NCBI GenBank assembly: GCA_039714855.1
Contig: JBDLIL010000036.1
Coordinates: 1-10,365 of the forward strand
Length of the DNA stretch: 10,365 bases
Direction of reading: 5' to 3'
Source: JBDLIL01 sp039714855
GTDB lineage: Bacteria > Patescibacteriota > Microgenomatia > UBA1400 > PJMF01
The notes under the pieces are model-generated. The model ran no database searches. It saw only the letters and a list, made by a program, of their open reading frames with translations, and was not told the origin of the DNA. This document shows positions 1 through 6,643 of the stretch, piece by piece. Numbering within the stretch: the stretch's first letter is position 1; every line of letters starts with the position of its first letter. Position numbers and translations under genes: made by a program.

Positions 1-1338
1 TATTTCTGCTTCTACCTTTAGTACTCTCTCAAGTAAATTTTGATTTAATTGCTCTTTGGCTAAGTCCCGAAGTTTCGAGCTAAGTAATTCTAAACTCTCT
101 GATTTTGCAGAAAATCCCGCTGCCATAGGATGACCACCCACACTCAATAAGTCGTCTTTCACCTGCCGCAATAACTGAGTAATATTAAAACCCGATATAG
201 ATCTAGCTGAACCTTTTGCTAAACCACCACCTAGACTAATTGCGATAGCGGGCTTATAAAACTCATCCACTAATTTGCCAGCTATTAGCCCTATTACACC
301 CTCATGATAATCATCACTGCTAACTACTATCAAACTTTCATCCTGCCAATTTTTAAACTTAGAGCTAGCCGATTCTAATGCTATCTGAGTTACATCTTGT
401 CTTTTCTTATTTACTTCACTAAGTCTTGCAGCTAACTGACTAGCTTTTTCTTGAGATCCAACTACCAATAAACGCAGAGCATCCAATCCATGCTCAAGCC
501 TGCCCATGGCATTTATCCTCGGAGCTATTGCGTAATTGATGTGATAAGTGTCAATTTCTTTTTTATTAATTTGAGCTTCTTTAAATAAGGCCAAAAGTCC
601 AGGCCTATTTGTTTTTCTTAGAACCTCTATACCAAATTTAGCAAAAGATCTGTTAGCATCTTTTAGCCTTACCTGATCAGCAATAGTGGCAATTCCACAG
701 AGATCTAATTGTTTTTCCAAAATTGATTTTTGGTTCATGATTTTTGGTTCATGATTTGCGCGAAAAAGTTCGCGCATAAGTATCCACGCCACAGATGCGC
801 CACAAAGTTTATTGGTCGCCACTACCGCATCAGCGTTGGGGAGCTCTTCTTCAGGCTGATGATGGTCAGTAATTATTACTTGGATTCCTTCATCTGTTAG
901 GCGCTGAACCTCAGCATGAGCTACTATGCCATTATCAACTGTAATTATTAAATCAGGTCTATTCTCTCCAGCCAAAATCTCATCAATAGCTTTATCACTT
1001 AATCCGTAACCATGTCTTTCTCTGTGAGGAATAAAAGGTAAAACCTTGCAATCTAAATTATGTAAAATTTGCCAAATAATAGCTGTGGCAGAAATACCAT
1101 CAGCATCATAGTCGCCAAAAATCAAAATGTTTTTTTTATTTCCTTGGGTTTCTAAAATTAATTTTATGGCTTTTTGAACTTCTTGCTCATCAATTTCTAA
1201 CTCTTCCAAACTAAAATCAAAAGGATTTTTTAAATTAAAAAAACTATCAAAATTTTTAATTTCTCTAGTTTCTAATAACAACTCTTTTAATTCTGACAGA
1301 TTTTGAGGAATTTTTTCTGAAATTAGATTCCACTTCAT
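1..1338 (-). CDS. recJ: Single-stranded-DNA-specific exonuclease RecJ (partial, C-terminus cut by window edge)
   Basis: Cytoplasmic 5'-3' single-strand DNA exonuclease of the DHH phosphoesterase family, acting in recombinational repair and mismatch repair. The first 446 residues are visible with no stop, and reading continues past the left edge. Motifs seen in order: DYDADG (about residues 76-81), VDNG (134-137), DHH (158-160), CGASVAW (179-185), a GIATIAD motif, PRINAMGRL (273-281), YHEGVIGLIAGK (344-355, start of the DHHA1 part) and GGHPMAAGF (402-410). The metal-binding aspartates and histidines are therefore present and the enzyme looks intact. The ATG at 1338 is the natural start, with the DYDADG motif at the usual distance, but it has no Shine-Dalgarno; the predicted transcript starts at about the A of the ATG. 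A 14-bp tandem duplication and a hairpin lie in the linker after CGASVAW (about residues 188-206). Family identity is very secure. Confidence 0.96.
   Translation of the reverse strand, partial: MKWNLISEKIPQNLSELKELLLETREIKNFDSFFNLKNPFDFSLEELEIDEQEVQKAIKLILETQGNKKNILIFGDYDADGISATAIIWQILHNLDCKVLPFIPHRERHGYGLSDKAIDEILAGENRPDLIITVDNGIVAHAEVQRLTDEGIQVIITDHHQPEEELPNADAVVATNKLCGASVAWILMRELFRANHEPKIMNQKSILEKQLDLCGIATIADQVRLKDANRSFAKFGIEVLRKTNRPGLLALFKEAQINKKEIDTYHINYAIAPRINAMGRLEHGLDALRLLVVGSQEKASQLAARLSEVNKKRQDVTQIALESASSKFKNWQDESLIVVSSDDYHEGVIGLIAGKLVDEFYKPAIAISLGGGLAKGSARSISGFNITQLLRQVKDDLLSVGGHPMAAGFSAKSESLELLSSKLRDLAKEQLNQNLLERVLKVEAEI
725..757 (-). repeat. 14-bp tandem duplication inside recJ
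   Basis: The unit GATTTTTGGTTCAT occurs at 725-738 and again at 739-752, followed by a partial GATTT. Fourteen bases is two 7-bp steps and not a multiple of three, so the two copies encode different residues (NHEPKIMNQKS). It lies in the linker between two conserved RecJ motifs and directly abuts a hairpin. Confidence 0.85.
757..776. repeat. Perfect 8-bp stem hairpin inside recJ
   Basis: TGCGCGAA (757-764), loop AAAG (765-768), TTCGCGCA (769-776): a perfect, GC-rich inverted repeat in an AT-rich gene, coding for the MRELFRA region of RecJ. It is next to the 14-bp tandem duplication, so the two may form one mobile or repetitive element. No T-run follows on either strand, so it does not look like a terminator. 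Confidence 0.75.
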
Positions 1339-1345
1339 AGTAGCT

Positions 1346-1356
1346 GTTATACTAAC
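1346..1356. promoter_or_regulatory. Symmetrical divergent promoter for recJ and cca
   Basis: The 21-bp gap between recJ and cca contains GTTATACTAAC, an inverted repeat (GTTA-TAC-TAAC). On the plus strand it gives an extended -10, TGT-TATACT, with the hexamer at 1348-1353, placing transcription start at about 1360, the A of the cca ATG. On the minus strand it gives TATAAC (1351-1346), placing the recJ start at about 1339, one base before its ATG; TTTAGA at 1374-1369 is a possible -35 with a 17-bp spacer. The two -10 boxes overlap, so the promoters probably compete. Start sites are inferred from the usual -10 to +1 spacing. Confidence 0.6.
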
Positions 1357-1359
1357 TTA

Positions 1360-2856
1360 ATGAAAATTTCTAAACAAGCTGAATTTATCCTAGAAACTTT
1401 AGAAGAAGCGGGATATGAAGCCTACATAGTGGGAGGAGCCGTTCGTGATTTACTTTTAGATGATAATAATCAACGTCGCATGGATTATGATTTTGCAACT
1501 AACGCTGAACCTGAAAAAATTTTAGAAATATTCCCAGAAAGTTTTTATGAGAATGATTTTGGAACTGTGATGATCACAGAAGAAGATCTGTGCAAGCAAG
1601 CTGGTCTTAATATCCAATATCCAATATCCAATATCCAAAATAAATCGGATCGTCTTATAAATCTGGCCAATGCCAGTAAAATTCATGAGTCTCTGCCTCA
1701 CCCCTCTGGTCTCGCTAATAGCGAGAACCAGAGTCCCTCTCCACTAAATGGAGAGGGTTTGCCAAACTACGAAATAACTACTTATAGATCAAAAGAGCTT
1801 TATTCTAATTTTAGAAAACCAGAAAAGCTAGAATGGGGCGAAACAATAGAAGAAGATCTGCAGCGCAGAGATTTTACTATAAATGCAATGGCTCTGGGAT
1901 CTGACCTAAGACTAGTTGATCCTTTTAGTGGCCAAAAGGACTTAGAAAAAAAACTAATTAGAGCTGTGGGTGATCCTCATACTAGATTTCAAGAAGATGC
2001 TCTGCGCATGCTACGTGCTATTCGCTTTAGCGTAGAACTTAATATGCAGATAGATGATGATACTTTTGCAGCCATAAAGAATAATGCTGATTTAATCCGA
2101 AATATAAGCTGGGAGCGTATTCGCGATGAATTGTTGAAAATGCTTGCAAGCAACTACCCTGCCGAAGCCATAGAGTTATTAGAGCAAACTAATTTGCTAG
2201 CAGATATATTGCCCGAGCTTTTGGAGGGAAAGAGGGTAGAGCAGGGAGGACATCACAATACTGATGTTTGGACACATTCATTGGATGCTCTGAGATACTG
2301 CCCTTCCTTCAACCCCATTGTCCGTCTGGCTACCTTACTCCACGACATTGCCAAACCTAGAACAAAAAAAATAATCAACGGAAATATTACTTTTTACAAT
2401 CATGAGATTATTGGCTCACGTATGGCTAAAAAAATTGCCAGGAGATTTAAACTTTCCAAATATGAATTGGATCAAATTTTTATTTTAGTTCGTTATCATA
2501 TGTTTTATTATCAACCACAAAATACTGATGCTAGTATTAGACGCTTCATGCGAAAAGTTGGTTTAGAAAATATAGATGACATTTTGGATCTTAGAGAAGC
2601 AGATAGATTGGGTTCCGGAGCGCGCAAAACAAGTTGGCGATTAGAAGAAATGAAGCAGCGCATGATAGAGCAACTACATCAACCTATGGATACAAGAGAC
2701 TTGGCGATTAATGGTCACGACTTAATGAAAGAATTTAATCTCAAACCTGGACCAATCTTGGGTGAAATCATGCAAAATCTGTTAGAAAAGGTTTTAGACA
2801 AGCCAGAATTAAACACAAAAGAAAAGTTGTTGACGGAAGCAAAAAAACTCCTATAA
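1360..2856 (+). CDS. cca: CCA-adding tRNA nucleotidyltransferase with HD domain, carrying an in-frame repeat insertion
   Basis: Adds or repairs the 3'-CCA end of tRNAs from CTP and ATP without a template, in the cytoplasm (class II, poly(A) polymerase-like nucleotidyltransferase). The N-terminal head has GGAVRD (25-30) and the catalytic DYD (Asp42, Asp44), then FGTVMI (67-72), YEITTYR (137-143) and EEDLQRRDFTINAMA (164-178). The neck and body follow. A C-terminal HD domain shows H298/H299, H306, the HD pair H328-D329 and NHEIIGSR, consistent with a metal-dependent phosphohydrolase. The oddity is the stretch from about residue 74 to 136: relatives have only a short turn between FGTV and the YE-I-T-T-Y-R strand. 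Here about 60 low-complexity residues are encoded by a heptamer repeat and two hairpins. This makes the protein (498 aa) longer than typical family members. The frame is intact, so it is probably active. The start has no Shine-Dalgarno and is probably leaderless. Confidence 0.95.
   Translation: MKISKQAEFILETLEEAGYEAYIVGGAVRDLLLDDNNQRRMDYDFATNAEPEKILEIFPESFYENDFGTVMITEEDLCKQAGLNIQYPISNIQNKSDRLINLANASKIHESLPHPSGLANSENQSPSPLNGEGLPNYEITTYRSKELYSNFRKPEKLEWGETIEEDLQRRDFTINAMALGSDLRLVDPFSGQKDLEKKLIRAVGDPHTRFQEDALRMLRAIRFSVELNMQIDDDTFAAIKNNADLIRNISWERIRDELLKMLASNYPAEAIELLEQTNLLADILPELLEGKRVEQGGHHNTDVWTHSLDALRYCPSFNPIVRLATLLHDIAKPRTKKIINGNITFYNHEIIGSRMAKKIARRFKLSKYELDQIFILVRYHMFYYQPQNTDASIRRFMRKVGLENIDDILDLREADRLGSGARKTSWRLEEMKQRMIEQLHQPMDTRDLAINGHDLMKEFNLKPGPILGEIMQNLLEKVLDKPELNTKEKLLTEAKKLL
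1609..1636 (+). repeat. Four tandem copies of the heptamer AATATCC within cca
   Basis: AATATCC is repeated exactly four times (1609-1615, 1616-1622, 1623-1629, 1630-1636). Because 7 is not a multiple of 3, the array is read in all three frames in turn and gives a 7-residue peptide period, NIQYPIS then NIQ. It opens the non-conserved insertion in the CCA-adding enzyme. Confidence 0.95.
1704..1733. repeat. Imperfect hairpin 1 of the cca insertion
   Basis: The left arm CTCTGGTCTCGCT (1704-1716) pairs with AGCGAGAACCAGAG (1720-1733) around an AAT loop. That is 13 paired bases with one unpaired A in the right arm. It codes for SGLANSENQS in the CCA-adding enzyme. The long GC-containing stem is not needed by the protein and looks like a palindromic repetitive element. 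Confidence 0.9.
1735..1757. repeat. Perfect hairpin 2 of the cca insertion
   Basis: CCCTCTCCA (1735-1743), loop CTAAA (1744-1748), TGGAGAGGG (1749-1757): a perfect 9-bp stem one base after hairpin 1. The encoded peptide PSPLNGEG resembles translations of CCCTCTCC...GGAGAGGG intergenic repeats found in many bacteria (recalled similarity, not searched). No T-run follows, so it is not a canonical terminator. Confidence 0.9.
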
Positions 2857-2881
2857 AACTACAGATGAAAAAATAATTCTT

Positions 2882-3658
2882 TTATATTTTTATTTCAATT
2901 ACTAGCGGCAAATGGTCACTCACATCCACCTGCGGTTGAGAGTGATCAACCACTTTAAAATTTTTGCTACACATCAGCATGTCTACCACCACTCCCGCAT
3001 ATCCAGGAAATTTTTTTAAATCCTTATGTTTTAAATTAAAAGTTGTTTTTAATTTGTTTTTGAAAGGGTTTTGCAATTCCTCTTCAAGCTGACTATAAAG
3101 CTGAGTACTGGGCTGAGCATTTGAATCCCCACCAGCTACTACATACTCCTCTCCCTCTATTTCATCCCCTATTAAATTTAATAACTTCATTCTCCTGGGA
3201 TCATCTTTTTCGCCGTTTAAATTAACCGGTCCATGCATGTTAATAAACTTGATTCTTTTGCCATTTATATTTACAACACAACTAAGAAATCCAGCCGGAA
3301 AATTACTCCAATCATCAACAGCATCATGGTCTGCTTTTGTAAATCCTCGATCAATAAAAACTTCTTTTATCTCGCTTATTGGGAACTTGGATAAAATTAA
3401 TTGTCCATCATTTATGTCGCCTTCTATTTTTCTAGCATCCGCAAATACAGGCATGTAGACATCAAAATATTCTGGAAATAACTTTTTAATTTCTTCTCTT
3501 TTGCGAAATTTTCTTGCTAAATTAGCATCTTTAGCATCATAAATTTCTTGTAATAACAAAATATCTGGATTTTCTTTTCGTAAAAAATCCAAAGCGTTTA
3601 GAAATAATTTATTGGAACCAGGAAGAAAAAGATTCAGAGTGAGAATTTTAATTTTCAT
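2882..3658 (-). CDS. Endonuclease/exonuclease/phosphatase (EEP) family hydrolase
   Basis: A 258-aa metal-dependent phosphoesterase of the DNase I-like EEP fold. Motifs in order: LTLNL with Asn9, LLLQEI with the metal ligand Glu38, NMHG with His142, GGDSN with Asp178 and Asn180, VDMLM with Asp226, and the C-terminal SDHLPL with the catalytic Asp248-His249 pair. The full active-site set is present and the length suits a single complete EEP domain. The substrate cannot be read from sequence: members cleave DNA, phosphoinositides, sphingomyelin or nucleotides. No signal peptide or membrane segment is seen, so it is probably cytoplasmic. It is convergent with cca (25-bp gap, no strong terminator visible) and separated from the upstream secF by 142 bp, so it probably has its own promoter. 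The ATG at 3658 is immediately followed by the first fold strand; no Shine-Dalgarno is seen. Confidence 0.88.
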   Translation of the reverse strand: MKIKILTLNLFLPGSNKLFLNALDFLRKENPDILLLQEIYDAKDANLARKFRKREEIKKLFPEYFDVYMPVFADARKIEGDINDGQLILSKFPISEIKEVFIDRGFTKADHDAVDDWSNFPAGFLSCVVNINGKRIKFINMHGPVNLNGEKDDPRRMKLLNLIGDEIEGEEYVVAGGDSNAQPSTQLYSQLEEELQNPFKNKLKTTFNLKHKDLKKFPGYAGVVVDMLMCSKNFKVVDHSQPQVDVSDHLPLVIEIKI

Positions 3659-3800
3659 GTCAATTTATCAAAATATAAGTTCAAATAATATTTATACATT
3701 GTTATATTTAATTATTAAATCAAACGTAGAAATTACTGAATACTTTAAAAGAAGCTTGAAAGTTTTTTCCGTAAAAAACCAGTTTTTGGCTTTTTCATTT
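3659..3800. other. AT-rich intergenic region between secF and the EEP gene
   Basis: This is the longest non-coding gap in the window (142 bp), with no convincing ORF on either strand. It should hold the end of the secF transcript and the promoter of the EEP gene. The minus strand has several AT-rich candidate -10 boxes (for example TATATT at 3677-3672), too many to choose from. An A/T-only inverted repeat GTTTTTT-CCGT-AAAAAAC lies at 3762-3779, and AAAAA-CTGG-TTTTTT at about 3774-3788 (minus sense) could be a weak terminator for secF. Confidence 0.4.
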
Positions 3801-4658
3801 CTATTTCTTAATCTTTAGCTTAATTTCATCCCACAATAACAACAACGGCGCGGCAGTAAAAGTACTGGAATAAGTACCTGTGACAGCACCAATCAGCAAA
3901 GCTATGGCAAACCAGCGAATGGTTTCGCCTCCTAAGAATGCTAGTGCTAGTAACATGACTATAATAGTCACAGAGTTATTAATCGATCTAGATAGTGTTT
4001 GAATTACCGCAGCATCAACTACACTTTGAAAGCTTTGCTTTTTGTGCTCTCTTCTTAGTTCTCTAATCCTATCGTAAACAACTATGGTGTCGTGAATAGA
4101 AAATGATAAAGTAGTCAACAATGCCGTAACAAATAAAACATCCACTTCGATGCCATAAAAATGACCCAATAAGCTAAATGTTCCAAGCAAAATCAGAGAA
4201 TCATGAAACATGGCTAAAATAGCGCAAATTCCGTATTTGATTTCATCAAATTGTTTCCATACATAGAGAGTAATAAGTCCAGCAACCAAAACAACAGCTG
4301 TTAAAGTTTTTTCTAATAATTCTCTACCTAGAGTTGGGCCAACTGTCTCAAATCTTAACTCTTCCACCTCTTCATAATTTTCAGATAATTTTTCTAAAAC
4401 CTGATCTTTTTCTTCATTGCTAATTTCGCTGCTTCTTATAAGATATTGATTCTCTCCTGATTTTTGAACAGAACTAATCTCTATTAAATCTTCTAAATTA
4501 ATTTCAGAATCAAAATCATTTATTTTTAATTCCATTAAGCTGCCACCGGTAAAATCTATACTGGGTTTAAGTCCAAAAACTGCCAGTGAAATAATTCCTG
4601 GCACTAGAAATAAAAGTGAAATTGCAAAGTAGATGTTTTTAAAACGCATTAATTTCAT
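3801..4658 (-). CDS. secF: Protein translocase subunit SecF
   Basis: Inner-membrane RND-type subunit that works with SecD to pull exported proteins through SecYEG using the ion gradient. It shows TM1 near the N-terminus, then DFTGG, a short extracytoplasmic domain, GPTLG just before TM2, and the TM4 signature DTIVVYDRIRE, followed by two more membrane segments. Six TM segments and about 285 residues fit the family. A normally Asn position before DTIVV is His (SIHDTIVV). I prefer the ATG at 4658, because MKLMRFKNIYF is the usual SecF opening. A GTG at 4676 overlaps the secD stop as GTGA and would add six residues (MKCLIF); translational coupling makes it possible. It follows secD directly in the same operon. 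Confidence 0.95.
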   Translation of the reverse strand: MKLMRFKNIYFAISLLFLVPGIISLAVFGLKPSIDFTGGSLMELKINDFDSEINLEDLIEISSVQKSGENQYLIRSSEISNEEKDQVLEKLSENYEEVEELRFETVGPTLGRELLEKTLTAVVLVAGLITLYVWKQFDEIKYGICAILAMFHDSLILLGTFSLLGHFYGIEVDVLFVTALLTTLSFSIHDTIVVYDRIRELRREHKKQSFQSVVDAAVIQTLSRSINNSVTIIVMLLALAFLGGETIRWFAIALLIGAVTGTYSSTFTAAPLLLLWDEIKLKIKK

Positions 4659-4672
4659 AAAGATTAGACACT

Positions 4673-5986
4673 TCACTTGCTCATAAAAATTCGCATTAGA
4701 GTCCTAGTAACTACTACTCCTGTAAATAAACTAATTAACACCCCTATTAATAAAGTGATTCCAAAACCTCTGACCAAGCCACTGGTATTCAAAAACCCAA
4801 AGTCTAGTGGGTTAATCAAAATTAGGGCAGTGACTATGGTGGCTAAATTGGCATCTTTGATACTGTCCCAAGCCCTGCCAAATCCTAGCTCCATAGCTTG
4901 AGATTGAGATCTACCTAATCGTAATTCTTCCTTCATTCTTTCAAAAATTAAAATATTGGCATCAACAGCCATACCTATAGATAGCAGTAAACCAGCTATA
5001 CCTGGCAATGTTAGTACAACTCCAAAAATTTTATAAATCGCTACTGTTAAAAGCGCGTATATCAACAATGCCGAATCTGCTATTAGACCCTTTTTACCAT
5101 AATACAAAAACATAAATATCATTACCAAACCCAAACCGATTAAACCAGCCTTAATGCTATCTTCTACTGACTGTTGTCCCAGACTAGCTCCAATATTGCG
5201 CTGCTCCAAAACCTTGATTGATACTGGCAATGCTCCAGCATTAAGTTGAATACTCAGATTTTTGGCTTCTTCCAAATCAAAATTACCACTGATAATGGCT
5301 CTACCATCCAGAATAGCTGTTTGAATTACTGGCATCATTAGTGGAAATCCATCTAAGAAAATACCCAAAACTTGCCCAGTGTTTGCTTTGGTAATATCGG
5401 CAAACAAATCTCTGCCTTCTGGAGTAAACTCGAGGCTTACTATTGGCTGACCTTGTTGATCAAATTGCACCGTCGAACGCTTCAGCATTGATCCTCCTAA
5501 GCCAGTTTCAGAAAATTGAGATAAAAAAGCCACTGCTGATTCTGTAGCAACTGGATTAATCTCTTCATTTTGAAGTCTGAAGTCTAATTGAGCTGTAGTA
5601 CCAATGAGCTTCAAGGCCTCGCTGGCATCCTCTACGCCGGCTAATTCCACTATTAAGCGATATTCGTCTCCTTTTTTGGAAGTTTGAATTACTGGCTCAC
5701 TAACTCCATACATATCAACTCTTCTAGCAATAATTTCCCTAGCAGATTCCATAGCCTGATCTCTGTCTTCCGGAGCAATCTCTGCCATCTGAGCTTGCAA
5801 GATTACTTGCACACCACCTTGTATATCCAAACCTTTTTTTAGTTCAAATTTTTTATAAACATGCTTGCCAAAAAAAGAAAAATTGATTGTTGGTGAGCCT
5901 AGGGGAGAATTTTCCGGCAAAGAAATCCAAGCTGACAGCAATGACAAAATCAAGATAAAAATAAATGTTTTGTATTTTTTTTTCAT
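4673..5986 (-). CDS. secD: Protein translocase subunit SecD
   Basis: Partner of SecF in the membrane-embedded export motor. The 437-aa form has TM1 at about residues 4-24, GLDIQGG (52-58) opening the first periplasmic domain, an AGVEDASEA segment, and the second domain ending in LNAGALP. TM2-TM6 follow, with the key TM4 motif GMAVDANILIFERMKEE (338-354) and the DANLAT loop. It is a short SecD compared with E. coli (about 615 aa), like those of many Gram-positive bacteria. An in-frame ATG at 6037 would add 17 residues but would overlap the upstream regulator by 47 bp. The ATG at 5986 lies 4 bp after the regulator's stop and gives a classic start (MKKKYKTF), with a weak GGGA upstream, so I chose it. 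The gene ends in TGA, next to the secF start. Confidence 0.95.
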   Translation of the reverse strand: MKKKYKTFIFILILSLLSAWISLPENSPLGSPTINFSFFGKHVYKKFELKKGLDIQGGVQVILQAQMAEIAPEDRDQAMESAREIIARRVDMYGVSEPVIQTSKKGDEYRLIVELAGVEDASEALKLIGTTAQLDFRLQNEEINPVATESAVAFLSQFSETGLGGSMLKRSTVQFDQQGQPIVSLEFTPEGRDLFADITKANTGQVLGIFLDGFPLMMPVIQTAILDGRAIISGNFDLEEAKNLSIQLNAGALPVSIKVLEQRNIGASLGQQSVEDSIKAGLIGLGLVMIFMFLYYGKKGLIADSALLIYALLTVAIYKIFGVVLTLPGIAGLLLSIGMAVDANILIFERMKEELRLGRSQSQAMELGFGRAWDSIKDANLATIVTALILINPLDFGFLNTSGLVRGFGITLLIGVLISLFTGVVVTRTLMRIFMSK

Positions 5987-5990
5987 TAGC

Positions 5991-6590
5991 TTAGATTCCG
6001 GGAATTTCTCTCTTGCAAAAATCTTCTTCGCCACCAATTACCATTACCCTAGTACCATATAAAATATCCATGATAAATGGATCTCGCCTGGTTTTTCTAA
6101 ATTCAAATTCTTCCTCATCAAAAACAGTGTAGTTTATTTCCCTACCTATTTTCTTTTCTTGTTCTTTAATGAGTAACCCTAACTCTGGCAAAACTAATTT
6201 GCCAATAACCAAAATATCTACTTGATCTCGCTTTGGGGCTTGGCCGTTAACAAATTCTCCTGAGAACATCAGATAACTGATGTCTCCCAATTTTCTTCTC
6301 AGTTTACGCATTTTTAGACCTATGCCTGTAGTTTTTGCCACCATTCTCAAAAGCTCTGGAAAATAAGTATATTTCTTATTTAAGTAATAATAGAGTCTGT
6401 TACCTCGTTTTTCACTCTTGAGCATGCCAGAACCAATCATACGATCCAATTCTCGCCTGACGGCATTGATTTCTTCTTTGGTGCTTCTAGTGATCTCACG
6501 CACATAATACATTTCTTCTGTGTTAGAAAAGAAAAGCTCCATTATTTTTACTCTAACCCTAGAAATCATGAAGTCTTGAAGACTGTGCAT
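5991..6590 (-). CDS. Winged-helix DNA-binding protein with degenerate nucleotidyltransferase-like C-terminal domain
   Basis: A 199-aa protein, not a named family that I can assign. Residues about 8-72 read as a winged helix-turn-helix: RVRVKIMELFF helix, VREITRSTKEEINAVRRELDRM as helices 2-3, and a basic wing KSEKRGNRLYYYL. A linker helix rich in Lys/Arg (92-101) leads to residues 103-190, which resemble a minimal nucleotidyltransferase domain: ISYLMFSGEFVNG then DQVDILVIG (122-130). The expected GS and D-x-D signature is altered (SG, and D-Q-V-D), so catalysis is doubtful and a ligand- or partner-sensing role is possible. It lies 4 bp upstream of secD and is probably co-transcribed with secDF; it may control that operon or itself. 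A -10-like box ends only a few bases before the ATG. No Shine-Dalgarno is seen. Confidence 0.75.
   Translation of the reverse strand: MHSLQDFMISRVRVKIMELFFSNTEEMYYVREITRSTKEEINAVRRELDRMIGSGMLKSEKRGNRLYYYLNKKYTYFPELLRMVAKTTGIGLKMRKLRRKLGDISYLMFSGEFVNGQAPKRDQVDILVIGKLVLPELGLLIKEQEKKIGREINYTVFDEEEFEFRKTRRDPFIMDILYGTRVMVIGGEEDFCKREIPGI
6572..6584. promoter_or_regulatory. Palindrome at the start of the winged-helix gene, possible operator
   Basis: AGTCTT-G-AAGACT is a perfect 6-bp inverted repeat within codons 3-7 of the winged-helix gene. On the minus strand a related AGACTTTCAT begins in the -10 box (TAGACT, 6605-6600), so AGACTT(T)CAT appears twice around the start codon. Such an arrangement would suit autoregulation, but the palindrome is also just coding sequence (SLQDF). 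Low confidence. Confidence 0.25.
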
Positions 6591-6599
6591 AGTAATGAA

Positions 6600-6608
6600 A
6601 GTCTAGCA
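6600..6608 (-). promoter_or_regulatory. Extended -10 for the winged-helix-secD-secF operon
   Basis: Minus-strand TGC-TAGACT is an extended -10 with 4 of 6 hexamer matches. Usual spacing puts transcription start at about 6593, three bases before the ATG at 6590. The 53-bp gap to the upstream DUF3048 gene allows a separate promoter, but read-through from upstream is equally possible. No good -35 is seen. Confidence 0.35.
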
Positions 6609-6643
6609 CAAAATTAAAATTATTGAAGAAGAAAATTACTCAG

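Noticed and set aside
1609..1757. Repeats plus hairpins considered as a CRISPR-like array
   Set aside because: The repeat unit is only 7 bp with no spacers, it lies inside an open coding gene, and no cas genes are present.
1704..1757. Double hairpin as a terminator or attenuator within cca
   Set aside because: No T-run follows either hairpin on either strand, and conserved coding sequence continues directly downstream.
2857..2881. Bidirectional terminator between cca and the EEP gene
   Set aside because: The 25-bp gap is AT-rich but shows no usable inverted repeat, so I could not support a terminator.
3612..3818. Plus-strand 68-codon open frame across the secF-EEP gap
   Set aside because: It overlaps both flanking minus-strand genes, has low-complexity AT-driven composition and no recognisable protein features; the gap itself looks regulatory.
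5865..6062. Plus-strand 65-codon open frame across the secD start
   Set aside because: It is antisense to the secD N-terminus and the end of the winged-helix gene and has no start signal or protein features.
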